A DNA stretch of 53,201 nt, from positions 1-53,201 of the forward strand of contig CAIWVW010000101.1 in assembly GCA_903916255.1 (NCBI GenBank), read 5' to 3'. Below, piece by piece: positions 35,599 through 43,318 of this stretch (position 1 is its first letter; each line of letters starts with the position of its first letter). Origin of the DNA: an uncultured Bacteroidota bacterium (lineage in GTDB: Bacteria > Bacteroidota > Bacteroidia > JABEUT01). The notes under the pieces were generated by a model. That model searched no databases and had not been told where the DNA came from. It saw nothing but the letters and a program-made list of their open reading frames with translations. The translations under genes were made by a program, and so were the position numbers.

Positions 35599-36204
35599 TT
35601 AATTAATATTGATTGAATTTATAGTATCTTCAATACTTGTTGTGTAATATTTTGAAAGATAATCATAGTTCTTAAATAGGCCTGCATTGACCTTATAATT
35701 TCCTACTTCAGATCTACCGTAAGATAAGGAATTGAAAAAATCAAACCATTCAGTTTTCAATAAACTAATTTGAAAAGAGAGAGGTAGTTTGTCGGGCCGC
35801 ATCCAACCTTTTACAAGATAGCGAAGAAATTCGTTATAAACTTTTAATTCTGTTTTATTTATGGTTCTGTAAAACCGATCAAGTTGATACTGATAGTCCG
35901 TAATTTTTAAATAGAATTCTTCAAAGAGCTTCTCATTTACGATTACAACATCGATATCAGAATCATAGCTGAACAAACTCATTTTATGATAACTAAAACC
36001 AAGTTTAGCTGACCCAACAATAAAAACCTCATGAAAACCAACTTTAAATTTATCCGCAATTTTCTTCCTGAATTCATAATATTCATTTTCTCTTTCTCTA
36101 AAAACAAATGGGATTCCATGAAACAAATATTTCTGTGCAAAAATATGTTGCTGTTCTGAACTTCTAGCTAAAACCAAAATATCTATGAATTCATCACGTG
36201 TCAT
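35599..36204 (-). CDS. minimal nucleotidyltransferase-like protein, partner of DUF262
   Basis: This 201-residue protein shows the core of the DNA polymerase beta-type nucleotidyltransferase fold: a helix turn with VGSAKLG (63-69) followed by DSDIDVVIV (81-89), where D83 and D85 would bind metal. The region after it is helical and rich in Tyr, Phe and Lys with no recognisable second domain. Similar minimal transferases occur in MNT/HEPN modules and as CD-NTase relatives; I cannot assign it to either. It precedes the DUF262 gene by 1 nt and has a good promoter 42 bp upstream. A/T-rich like its partner. Confidence 0.75.
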   Translation of the reverse strand: MTRDEFIDILVLARSSEQQHIFAQKYLFHGIPFVFRERENEYYEFRKKIADKFKVGFHEVFIVGSAKLGFSYHKMSLFSYDSDIDVVIVNEKLFEEFYLKITDYQYQLDRFYRTINKTELKVYNEFLRYLVKGWMRPDKLPLSFQISLLKTEWFDFFNSLSYGRSEVGNYKVNAGLFKNYDYLSKYYTTSIEDTINSININ

Positions 36205-36245
36205 TTTGGAATATTAAGAGTATAAAAGTACAGTTTTAAGATTTC

Positions 36246-36274
36246 CAAATATAGGGATTTTGATTGTTAAACAA
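36246..36274 (-). promoter_or_regulatory. consensus promoter of the nucleotidyltransferase-DUF262 operon
   Basis: On the minus strand TTG (36274-36272) and TATATTTG (36253-36246) are separated by 18 bp, the same spacing as the act-cox promoter. The predicted start lies about 35 nt before the ATG at 36204. Confidence 0.65.
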
Positions 36275-36341
36275 AAAAGCAGTATAGCTTTTATGAAAAA
36301 TAAGTTTGCTAGTATAATCAGGAAATGCAACTTTGAGGGTA

Positions 36342-36536
36342 CTCCCGTACGCGAAATTGCACTTCGTGGGCAAGTAACCTTTTAAGTTGCACTTATATAT
36401 TTATAGGAAACCCCGGCGGGGTTCAGAACAATGGTAATTCGCGTGAGGGATAGCAGCGTAAAGCACGCAGCCTAAAGCAGAGCGAAGCGCTTTAGTGGAG
36501 GCTCCCGAAATTACTTCGGGACAGGCTCCCGCTAAA
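36342..36536. repeat. long intergenic repeat R1, copy 1
   Basis: It shares CACTTCG(T/C)GGGCAAGTAACC, TTTTAAGTTGCACTTATAT, GCGTGAGGGATAGCAGCG (36441-36458) and GAAATTACTTCGGGACAGGC with 37312-37467. It contains small hairpins such as CCCGAA / TTCGGG and AACCCCG / GGGGTT. Copy 1 is longer, with an extra block around 36471-36500. Confidence 0.75.
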
Positions 36537-36572
36537 GTGCGGGACAAGTTTTGCAGCGTATAGCCTACTATA

Positions 36573-36842
36573 TCAAGGAAACTCTTTATAAAATATGCTG
36601 CGGTGGCAGAACCGGGTAACCCATACTTTATTACCGCGAATAACCAAACCGAGCCGGTAATCGTTTGCTACTTTAACCCTGTATAAGGTTTTGTAGTCTC
36701 TTAATTTCTTCAGTTGTTGAATTTGCGCTGTGGTTTTCGCTTCAGAAATATTACGGAATGCGCTATAAATGGCATTCAATGTATGCTTGTCGGAATGAGT
36801 AATTAAATCGCGGTAAAAACTGCCTTTAACAATCAACTCCAT
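36573..36842 (-). CDS. RelE/ParE-family toxin
   Basis: The 89-residue protein matches small RelE-type mRNA interferases or ParE-type toxins: an N-terminal helix pair (FYRDLITHSDKHTLNAIYSA), the central QLKKLRDYKTLYRVKVANDYRLG strand region, here split, and a C-terminal VWVTRFCHRSIFYKEFP. The ATG at 36842 (MELIVKGSF) is chosen over an upstream GTG-type start at 36872 because it begins the first beta strand and gives the usual 17-bp overlap with the antitoxin gene. It probably cleaves translated mRNA when the antitoxin is degraded. Confidence 0.8.
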   Translation of the reverse strand: MELIVKGSFYRDLITHSDKHTLNAIYSAFRNISEAKTTAQIQQLKKLRDYKTLYRVKVANDYRLGLVIRGNKVWVTRFCHRSIFYKEFP

Positions 36843-37035
36843 GCTTGCGGAAATAGGTGTAAACCTTTTCAAGCGGCACGTCCTCGCTTTTCATTCCTTC
36901 CTTAATCCACTTTGCCAGTAGCTTGTCTTCCATCTCTTCATCAGTCAGCACTCTCGATTTCAGGTGCAACTTTTTAAAGAGTTCTGCAACCACACTCTCA
37001 TCCTTATCAGGTACATTTACAATGATGGTCTTCAT
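36826..37035 (-). CDS. antitoxin paired with the RelE-type toxin
   Basis: The 69-residue protein lies upstream of, and overlaps by 17 bp, the RelE-like toxin gene, the standard order of a type II module. It has an N-terminal beta strand (KTIIVNVPDKDESVVAELFKK) and an acidic helical remainder with EEMEDKLLAKWIKEG, fitting antitoxins that dimerise at the N-terminus and mask the toxin with the C-terminus. A TATCTTTG -7 box (minus strand, 37068-37061) lies 26 bp upstream. The module is intact. Confidence 0.78.
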   Translation of the reverse strand: MKTIIVNVPDKDESVVAELFKKLHLKSRVLTDEEMEDKLLAKWIKEGMKSEDVPLEKVYTYFRKHGVDC

Positions 37036-37072
37036 TTCAGAATTAATTGCTTATTCAATACAAAGATAAACA

Positions 37073-37244
37073 AAATGAGTTAAAAGTGAAAAGTTAAACA
37101 GCCCGAATGTAGAGTAATGAATATTGAATGTAGATTTAAGAAGTGAGAGACAGTGCATTTCACTTCGTCATTCTTAAATCGGTGTTCGATATTCGTAAAT
37201 CGTCTTAGGCTTCCACCTCCGCTACTTGCTTCTCCTTGCGTTTG
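37073..37244. repeat. 172-bp duplication of the typA 3' end, copy A
   Basis: It aligns without gaps to 37469-37640 with 8 differences. Its right part (37207-37244) encodes, on the minus strand, [11 protein letters not shown] plus a TAA stop, the end of TypA. It stops exactly where palindromic copy 4 begins. Confidence 0.85.
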
Positions 37245-37277
37245 CCCCCGTAGGCGCTGATTTGCAATCAGTGCCTT
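37245..37277 (-). repeat. palindromic repeat element, copy 4 (reverse)
   Basis: On the minus strand AAGGCACTGATTGCAAATCA and GCGCCTACGGGGG, split here. The G run ends exactly at the boundary of the typA duplication copy A. Upstream on the minus strand, AGTACAAATTAATAAGGCAC matches the other copies. Confidence 0.8.
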
Positions 37278-37311
37278 ATTAATTTGTACTCTTTGATTAC
37301 CCGCAGTACAG

Positions 37312-37467
37312 CTCCCCCGTACCCGCAAAGTCGCACTTCGCGGGCAAGTAACCTTTTAAGTTGCACTTATATTTATTGGAAACCCCGGCAAAAATGGTAA
37401 TTTGCGTGAGGGATAGCAGCGGAAAGCCCGCAGCTTGCGAGGCTCCTGAAATTACTTCGGGACAGGC
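37312..37467. repeat. long intergenic repeat R1, copy 2
   Basis: Matches 36342-36536 over its ends and core, with the conserved GCGTGAGGGATAGCAGCG at 37404-37421. It is directly followed by typA duplication copy B. Confidence 0.75.
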
Positions 37468-37468
37468 C

Positions 37469-37640
37469 AAATGAGTTAAAAGGGAAAAGTTAAACAGCCC
37501 GAATATAGAATAATGAATATTGAATGTAGATTTAAGAAGTGAGAGACAGTGCATTTCACTTCGTCATTCTTAAATCGGTGTTCGATATTCGTAAATCGTC
37601 TTACGCTTCCACTTCCGCCACCTGTTTCTCCTTGCGTTTG
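37469..37640. repeat. 172-bp duplication of the typA 3' end, copy B (within and beyond typA)
   Basis: This copy includes the present 3' end of typA (from 37601) and 132 bp beyond its stop. It matches 37073-37244 except at 8 positions. Confidence 0.85.
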
Positions 37641-39418
37641 CGCTCGTTCTCATCTAAAATGATTTTACGCATACGTATGCTCTTGGGGGTAACCTCTACA
37701 TACTCATCTTCCTGTATGTATTCGAGGGCCTCTTCAAGGGAGAAAACAATTTTAGGGGCGAGTGCAACGGCGGTATCGCTGCCGCTGGCACGCATATTGG
37801 TAAGCTGTTTTGCTTTACAAATGTTAATCACCAGGTCGTCGGGGCGTATGTGTTCGCCAATAATCTGTCCGGCATACATTTCTTCTCCGGGCTCTACAAA
37901 AAAGCGTCCGCGGTCCTGTAGTTTATCAATAGAGTAAGCCGTACCAACGCCTCTTTCCATGGCAATCAGCACACCTGCAATACGTCCGGGTATGTTGCCT
38001 TTGTAAGGCTGGTATTTATCGAAACGGTGGGCAATAATGGCCTCTCCGGCGGTGGCGGTAAGCATTTGGTTACGCAAACCGATAATTCCGCGCGATGGGA
38101 TGCTGAATTCCAAGTGCTGGTAATCGCCTTTAGGCTCCATAACCTGCAATTCGCCCTTGTGCTGGGTAACAATGTGTATGGCTTTGCTTGATGCTTCCTC
38201 AGGGCAGTCAACGGTCAATATTTCATAAGGCTCGCATTTCACGCCTTCAATTTCTTTTACAATAACTTTAGGCTGGCCCACTTGCAACTCATAGCCCTCA
38301 CGGCGCATGGTTTCAATAAGGATAGATAGGTGCAAAATACCGCGTCCGAAAACGAGCAACGCATCCGGCGAAGAGGTTTCCTCCACACGCAGGGCAAGGT
38401 TCTTTTCGGTTTCGCGGAAGAGACGCTCGCGCACGTGGCGGGAGGTTACAAACTTGCCTTCCTTGCCAAAAAACGGTGAGTTGTTAATGGTGAATAACAT
38501 ATTCATGGTAGGCTCATCCACGTTGATGGTAGGGAGCCCTTCCGGTGTTTCAAAGTCAGCAATGGTATCGCCGATGTCAAATTTTTCAATTCCGAATACA
38601 GCACAAATATCGCCTGCTTTTACTGAGTCTGTACGTTTACGGCCAAGTCCTTCAAAGGTGTAGAGTTCTTTTACACGGGCTTTGTCAATCTTTCCATCAC
38701 GACGAACAATAGAGATTGGCTGGCCTTCTTTAATCTCGCCTCTGAAAACCCTTCCTACCGCATTTTTGCCGGTATAAGAAGAATAGTCAATAGATGTGAT
38801 TTGCATTTGCAGGGTTCCTTCGTGCATAGGGGCAGCCGGGAAATATTCAATAATTTTATCTAACAACGGGCTGATGTCGGTGGTAGGTTTTTTCCAATCG
38901 TCGGACATCCAACCGTTTTTGGAAGAACCATATATGGTAGGGAAACCCAATTGGGCCTCGGTAGCATCTAGCTTGCAGAACAAATCAAATACGGCTTCGT
39001 TGGTTTCTTCGGGGGTACAGTTTGGCTTGTCAACTTTATTTACAACAACAATGGCTTTCAGTCCGCGTTCTAAGGCTTTGGTAAGCACGAAACGGGTTTG
39101 AGGCATAGGGCCCTCAAAAGCATCAACTAATAAGAGAACTCCGTCGGCCATGTTCAATACACGTTCTACTTCTCCGCCAAAATCGCTGTGGCCAGGGGTA
39201 TCGATTATGTTGATTTTAACGCCTTTATAGTTAACAGAAGCGTTTTTGGAGAAAATGGTGATACCGCGTTCGCGTTCCAAATCGTTGCTGTCCATAATCA
39301 GTTCGCCCGATTCCTGGTTGTCGCGGAAGAGGCTGCATTGTTTTAATATCTTGTCTACCAGCGTTGTTTTACCGTGATCGACGTGGGCAATAATAGCGAT
39401 GTTTCTGATTGAATTCAT
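37601..39418 (-). CDS. typA: ribosome-associated GTPase TypA/BipA
   Basis: TypA is a translational GTPase that aids ribosome assembly and stress or cold adaptation. The 605-residue protein has G1 [10 protein letters not shown] (11-20), G3 [12 protein letters not shown] and G4 NKVD, followed by the EF-G-like domains and the family-specific C-terminal domain that ends [12 protein letters not shown] possible -7 box (minus strand TACCTTTG, 39448-39441) lies 22 bp upstream of the start. The last 12 codons, including stop, are repeated 396 bp downstream. Confidence 0.97.
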   Translation of the reverse strand: MNSIRNIAIIAHVDHGKTTLVDKILKQCSLFRDNQESGELIMDSNDLERERGITIFSKNASVNYKGVKINIIDTPGHSDFGGEVERVLNMADGVLLLVDAFEGPMPQTRFVLTKALERGLKAIVVVNKVDKPNCTPEETNEAVFDLFCKLDATEAQLGFPTIYGSSKNGWMSDDWKKPTTDISPLLDKIIEYFPAAPMHEGTLQMQITSIDYSSYTGKNAVGRVFRGEIKEGQPISIVRRDGKIDKARVKELYTFEGLGRKRTDSVKAGDICAVFGIEKFDIGDTIADFETPEGLPTINVDEPTMNMLFTINNSPFFGKEGKFVTSRHVRERLFRETEKNLALRVEETSSPDALLVFGRGILHLSILIETMRREGYELQVGQPKVIVKEIEGVKCEPYEILTVDCPEEASSKAIHIVTQHKGELQVMEPKGDYQHLEFSIPSRGIIGLRNQMLTATAGEAIIAHRFDKYQPYKGNIPGRIAGVLIAMERGVGTAYSIDKLQDRGRFFVEPGEEMYAGQIIGEHIRPDDLVINICKAKQLTNMRASGSDTAVALAPKIVFSLEEALEYIQEDEYVEVTPKSIRMRKIILDENERKRKEKQVAEVEA

Positions 39419-39711
39419 GTGGTTTTTTTACAAAAGTTTGCAAAGGTACGATTAATTATGGTGTAAATGGTATTATAACCATTAATTAACTGTGAAATCG
39501 GGTTATTCTTGTCCGTTATTCATTTTATTTGGCGGGCACGGCTGATGAACGAGCCCCGTCCGAACGATTCATCCGGGCGGGCGTCGGGCTTTTTGTTGCA
39601 AGTCCGCAGGCATAACAGCCATGAAATGCCTTTACGGGCTTTCCACTTCAATTCCTGCCCGAAAAGAATTGGCAGGTTCTCACCTTTTCACTTTCTACTT
39701 TTACCTTTTAC
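39419..39711. other. intergenic region typA / SPOR-like gene
   Basis: The 293 bp hold a possible -7 box for typA (39441-39448) and a G/C-rich block at about 39535-39676 whose composition differs from its surroundings; it looks like a dispersed repeat but has no second copy here. The last 30 bp are pyrimidine-rich (CACCTTTTCACTTTCTAC), another stuttered word. An open frame at 39509-39715 is not credible. Confidence 0.4.
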
Positions 39712-40725
39712 CTAATTGGTGGCTACTACCTGCAATGCCTCTTTTATGGTAATTTTCTGGCCGTCTTTATAGGCAACTACAAACGGCCCTTTTAAACCAT
39801 TACCCATAATTCTATTGCGATAATCTAATGCCGGTTGCAGTGTATGGAACGCTCCTATATAATAACGTGAAATACCATTTTTAGTAATAATATATAACTT
39901 GTCGCGGATGCCATTAATAATTACGGAATCTACTTCCAGCCTTTGTGCCGAAGCCATAATTTGTACGCGGTACCAAAGGCCATTGAGTTTCGTTGTATCC
40001 GGCTTAGCAGCTACTACAGGAGTTTTCACAACAGGGGCTTTAGGGGCAGGCTTTGCAACTGCTTTGGGTTTACCTGCAATTACTACTGGTGTAGCTTTCA
40101 CTTCAACAGGCTTAGCTATTGGTGTACTATCTACTTTTGCTACCGGCACAGGTTGCGCCACCTGAGCAGGTGAAGTTTGAGTTACTATAGGAGTGGATGC
40201 TGCTATACTATCCTTTACAAGCGCAGCTGCCGGAGCAGGTGCAACTGCAACAGGTGTTTCCGGAGCATTCTGTACAGTTATAGTATAAGGTTTAAAATAG
40301 GCAGCTACCGCCCCTGCCGAGGTTACATAAATAAAATCTGCCGTAAGGGTATAATTACCCATTGCCGTAGCGGGTACTTTTAAACGATAGGAAACGGTAA
40401 AACCAGGGTCTGAAGGCATGCTTTCCCATGCAAAGTGGATAGCAGTATCGCTAACTATATAAAAACGGGCTCCATTATCGTCGGTTTCAATAGCCGAAAA
40501 ACCGGAAGGAAGAAACTCATCTAAACGGGCTACCCCACCCCGATAACTTTTATCGATAAAAATGTTGACAGTTACGGTACTTCCGGGAGTAATTAAGGCC
40601 GGAACTATAAAGCGGCTAAGCTTTATACCCTGTTCTTCTTCCTGCGCATTTGCAGAGAAAGAGAAAAGAAAAATGAAACCAAAAATGCCAGCGATGGCAG
40701 TTATCAGAGTAGAGATTTTTTTCAT
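39712..40725 (-). CDS. secreted SPOR-like domain protein with Pro/Ala/Lys linker
   Basis: The 337-residue protein has a signal peptide ending FSANAQ (about residue 27), a beta-sandwich region (residues about 35-155, with VTVNIFIDKSYRG and VSYRLKVPATAMGNYTL), a long low-complexity Pro/Ala/Val/Lys linker (about 155-250) and a C-terminal region that resembles a SPOR peptidoglycan-binding domain (WYRVQIMASAQRLEVDS, GISRYYIGAFHTLQPALDY). It probably lies in the periplasm or at the surface and binds the cell wall. The SPOR assignment is by fold-like pattern only. Confidence 0.75.
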   Translation of the reverse strand: MKKISTLITAIAGIFGFIFLFSFSANAQEEEQGIKLSRFIVPALITPGSTVTVNIFIDKSYRGGVARLDEFLPSGFSAIETDDNGARFYIVSDTAIHFAWESMPSDPGFTVSYRLKVPATAMGNYTLTADFIYVTSAGAVAAYFKPYTITVQNAPETPVAVAPAPAAALVKDSIAASTPIVTQTSPAQVAQPVPVAKVDSTPIAKPVEVKATPVVIAGKPKAVAKPAPKAPVVKTPVVAAKPDTTKLNGLWYRVQIMASAQRLEVDSVIINGIRDKLYIITKNGISRYYIGAFHTLQPALDYRNRIMGNGLKGPFVVAYKDGQKITIKEALQVVATN

Positions 40726-40896
40726 AGGCTGGGGCGAGAAATTTGTTTATATTTTCAAAAATGAATATCAAATGTACAATTTTTTCCCCGATTGACCCTA
40801 TTAGAAAGAATCTATCTGGTATAGAGAGCCTATCTGAATTACCCTAAATGTTCTGAAAAAAGTGCATTTCTCAACTTTTAACTCTCAATTACTTTC

Positions 40897-40904
40897 TACA
40901 TTTG
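40897..40904 (+). promoter_or_regulatory. possible -7 box for kbl
   Basis: TACATTTG matches TAnnTTTG 20 bp before the ATG at 40925. It lies inside the upstream extension of the frame that opens at a GTG at 40862, which supports the shorter start. Confidence 0.4.
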
Positions 40905-40924
40905 CTGTCCAATTAAAAACTACT

Positions 40925-42118
40925 ATGTTAAACCAAGATTTTTACACCAGCCTTCAGGCAGAATTAAAAAATATTGAAGAAGCGGGGCTTTACAAACGCG
41001 AACGCATTATTACCAGCCCGCAGGGAGCGGATATTAAAGTAAGTACCGGAGCCGAAGTGGTAAACTTTTGCGCCAATAATTACTTAGGACTTTCATCGCA
41101 TCCGAAGGTAATTGCTGCCGCCAAAAATATTTTAGATACACATGGCTATGGTATGTCGTCAGTACGCTTTATTTGTGGCACGCAGGATATTCATAAAACG
41201 CTGGAAGAAAAAATTTCTAAATTTTTGGGAACAGAGGATACTATCCTGTATGCTGCTTGTTTTGATGCAAATGGCGGCGTTTTTGAACCTTTGCTTGGCG
41301 AACAGGATGCCATTATTTCTGATGAATTGAACCACGCTTCTATTATCGATGGTGTTAGATTGTGCAAAGCCAAACGCTACCGCTACAAAAACTCTGACAT
41401 GGAGGATTTGGAAGCACAATTGAAAGCCGCTTCCGGCGATAGGTTCAAGATGATTGTAACCGATGGGGTTTTCTCCATGGACGGATATATTGCCAAACTG
41501 GATGAGATAGTAAAACTGGCTGAAAAATATAATGCCCTTGTAATGGTGGATGATAGCCACGCTGTTGGTTTTGTAGGAAAAACAGGCCGGGGCACCCATG
41601 AGTATAACAACGTAATTGGAAAGATTGATATTATTACCGGTACACTCGGAAAGGCTCTCGGTGGCGCTATGGGCGGCTACACCAGCGGCAAAAAAGAAGT
41701 AATTGATATGCTTCGCCAACGTTCAAGGCCATATCTATTTTCCAATTCACTTTCACCGGTAATTACGGGCGCAAGTATTGCTGTGCTTGATTTATTAAGC
41801 AGTACTACAGAGTTACAGGAAAGGGTAATGAACAACGCACTCTATTTCCGTGAAGGAATGACCAAAGCCGGATTTGATATTAAACCGGGTGTACATCCGA
41901 TTGTACCGGTTATGTTATATGATGCCAAACTCTCGCAAACGATGGCAAGTAAACTTTTGGAAGAAGGCATTTATGTTATCGGGTTCTTCTACCCGGTTGT
42001 ACCAAAAGATAAAGCCCGCATACGAGTGCAGGTTTCCGCCGGGCATACCAAAGCCCATTTAGATAAGGCTATTGCGGCTTTTACAAAGATTGGGAAGGAG
42101 TTGGGGGTGATTAAGTGA
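40925..42118 (+). CDS. kbl: glycine C-acetyltransferase (2-amino-3-ketobutyrate CoA ligase)
   Basis: Kbl cleaves 2-amino-3-oxobutyrate with CoA to glycine and acetyl-CoA, the second step of threonine catabolism. The 397-residue protein is an alpha-oxoamine synthase: [56 protein letters not shown] and the PLP lysine in [17 protein letters not shown]. It could also be a relative such as serine palmitoyltransferase, but these motifs fit Kbl best. No threonine dehydrogenase gene is adjacent. Start chosen at 40925 on family length. Confidence 0.93.
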   Translation: MLNQDFYTSLQAELKNIEEAGLYKRERIITSPQGADIKVSTGAEVVNFCANNYLGLSSHPKVIAAAKNILDTHGYGMSSVRFICGTQDIHKTLEEKISKFLGTEDTILYAACFDANGGVFEPLLGEQDAIISDELNHASIIDGVRLCKAKRYRYKNSDMEDLEAQLKAASGDRFKMIVTDGVFSMDGYIAKLDEIVKLAEKYNALVMVDDSHAVGFVGKTGRGTHEYNNVIGKIDIITGTLGKALGGAMGGYTSGKKEVIDMLRQRSRPYLFSNSLSPVITGASIAVLDLLSSTTELQERVMNNALYFREGMTKAGFDIKPGVHPIVPVMLYDAKLSQTMASKLLEEGIYVIGFFYPVVPKDKARIRVQVSAGHTKAHLDKAIAAFTKIGKELGVIK

Positions 42119-42189
42119 AAAATGAAAAGTGAAAAACGAAAAATAAAATACCTCACCGCTAAATTTTTCATTTTTAGCTTTTCATTATT
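42118..42189. repeat. A-rich inverted repeat covering the start of the serine hydrolase gene
   Basis: Arms at 42118-42144 and 42163-42189 are 27 bp and match at 23 positions; the loop is 18 bp. The left arm is the stuttered AAAAATGAAAAGTGAAAAAC word. The right arm encodes the hydrophobic core of the signal peptide of the following gene. Confidence 0.7.
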
Positions 42190-43249
42190 CATTTTCGTTG
42201 GTTGCAAAAACCACTATCTCCTGAAAGGGATGAGTGATACCTATCTCAAATTCAGAAATGATGCGGGTATTGACCGCTACCATATTTTTAAGAACCGATA
42301 TGTAGCTACCGGAACTCCGCAACCATGGCGCATTGCAAAGAATTACGATAAATCAATTATTCCTGATACATCGGCCGCATTTTTAAAGAAAACCGGGACA
42401 ATTGCCTACCTCATCATTAAAAATGATTCCATTTATTATGAAAAATATTTTGAAGGCTTTTCAGATACATCGCACACCAATTCCTGGTCTATGGCGAAGA
42501 GTATTACAAGTTTGTTGATTGGAGCCGCTATTGAAGAAGGAAAAATAAAAAGCGTAGATGAAAAAGTGAGTGATTTCCTCCCTTCTTTTAATAAAGGATT
42601 AGACACATTACTTAAGATAAAAGATTTGCTCACCATGAGTTCAGGTATACCATTTGGCGAGAGTTATGTAAACCCCGCCGGTTACCCGGCTAAAGCGCTT
42701 TATGGCAGCAATATCACATGGCTCACCTTGCGATATCATTGCACGGAAAAACCCGGAACTAAATTTATTTACCAAAGCGGCAACACCGAATTACTGGGAC
42801 ATATTCTGACCAAAGCAACCGGAAAAACGGTGAGCGAATACGCTTCAGAAAAACTTTGGAAGCCGCTTGGGGCGGAATATCCGGCATTTTGGAGCACAGA
42901 CCATAAAGACGGAATGGAAAAAACTTTTTGCTGTTTTAATTCCAATGCGCGTGATTTTGCAAGGATAGGAATGATGATGCTTGACTCCGGAAAATGGAAC
43001 GGAAAAGAAATTATTCCAAAAGACTACTTCATTCAATCAACCACACCTCAAACCATACGGTATTATGGCTACCAATGGTGGATAGGCCGAATGGGAACAC
43101 ACAAATTATTTTGGGCTGAAGGATATGATGGACAATTCATCATTGTTATACCCGATGAAAAAATGGTGGTGGTCCGTTTAGGAAAAAGGAATGCAAACGG
43201 AGACGGAGATATGTATGTGGGGACGGCGTTGGGGATGTATGGGGAATAA
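42122..43249 (+). CDS. serine hydrolase lipoprotein (class C beta-lactamase / NylB-like family)
   Basis: The 375-residue protein is a penicillin-binding-fold hydrolase of the COG1680 type. The nucleophile motif is S123-M-A-K126, the second motif is Y217-Q-S-G-N-T, and the C-terminal LFWAEGYDGQFIIV replaces KTG with an HxG-like or similar loop. These enzymes cleave amide or ester bonds; a role in cell-wall or oligomer metabolism is possible. The signal peptide ends at the lipobox FVGC (Cys28). Its N-terminus lies in an A-rich inverted repeat. It starts 4 bp after the kbl stop. Confidence 0.85.
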   Translation: MKSEKRKIKYLTAKFFIFSFSLFIFVGCKNHYLLKGMSDTYLKFRNDAGIDRYHIFKNRYVATGTPQPWRIAKNYDKSIIPDTSAAFLKKTGTIAYLIIKNDSIYYEKYFEGFSDTSHTNSWSMAKSITSLLIGAAIEEGKIKSVDEKVSDFLPSFNKGLDTLLKIKDLLTMSSGIPFGESYVNPAGYPAKALYGSNITWLTLRYHCTEKPGTKFIYQSGNTELLGHILTKATGKTVSEYASEKLWKPLGAEYPAFWSTDHKDGMEKTFCCFNSNARDFARIGMMMLDSGKWNGKEIIPKDYFIQSTTPQTIRYYGYQWWIGRMGTHKLFWAEGYDGQFIIVIPDEKMVVVRLGKRNANGDGDMYVGTALGMYGE

Positions 43250-43262
43250 AATTTCTTTTTTC

Positions 43263-43318
43263 TCGCAAAGACACAAAGAGCGCTAAGAAAAACTTTCAAC
43301 TTTTAACTTTCAACTCCC
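43263..43318. repeat. stuttered spacer between convergent genes
   Basis: CGCAAAGACACAAAGAGCGC and then ACTTTCAACTTTTAACTTTC are simple repeated words typical of Bacteroidota intergenic DNA. They lie between the serine hydrolase and recQ stops. Confidence 0.5.

Larger units (their letters stand above)
36205..36572. other. gap with promoter and repeat R1, copy 1
   Basis: The 368-bp gap contains the promoter of the minus-strand nucleotidyltransferase-DUF262 operon (36246-36274) and the first copy of a longer repeat (36342-36536). No gene is supported. Confidence 0.55.

Noticed and set aside
33676-37277. CRISPR array from the repeated palindromes
   Set aside because: Copies are few, irregularly spaced by hundreds of bases to kilobases, in both orientations, with genes between; no cas genes.
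41159-41719. 186-codon open frame antisense to kbl
   Set aside because: It mirrors a conserved PLP enzyme gene and shows no family motif; shadow of the real gene.
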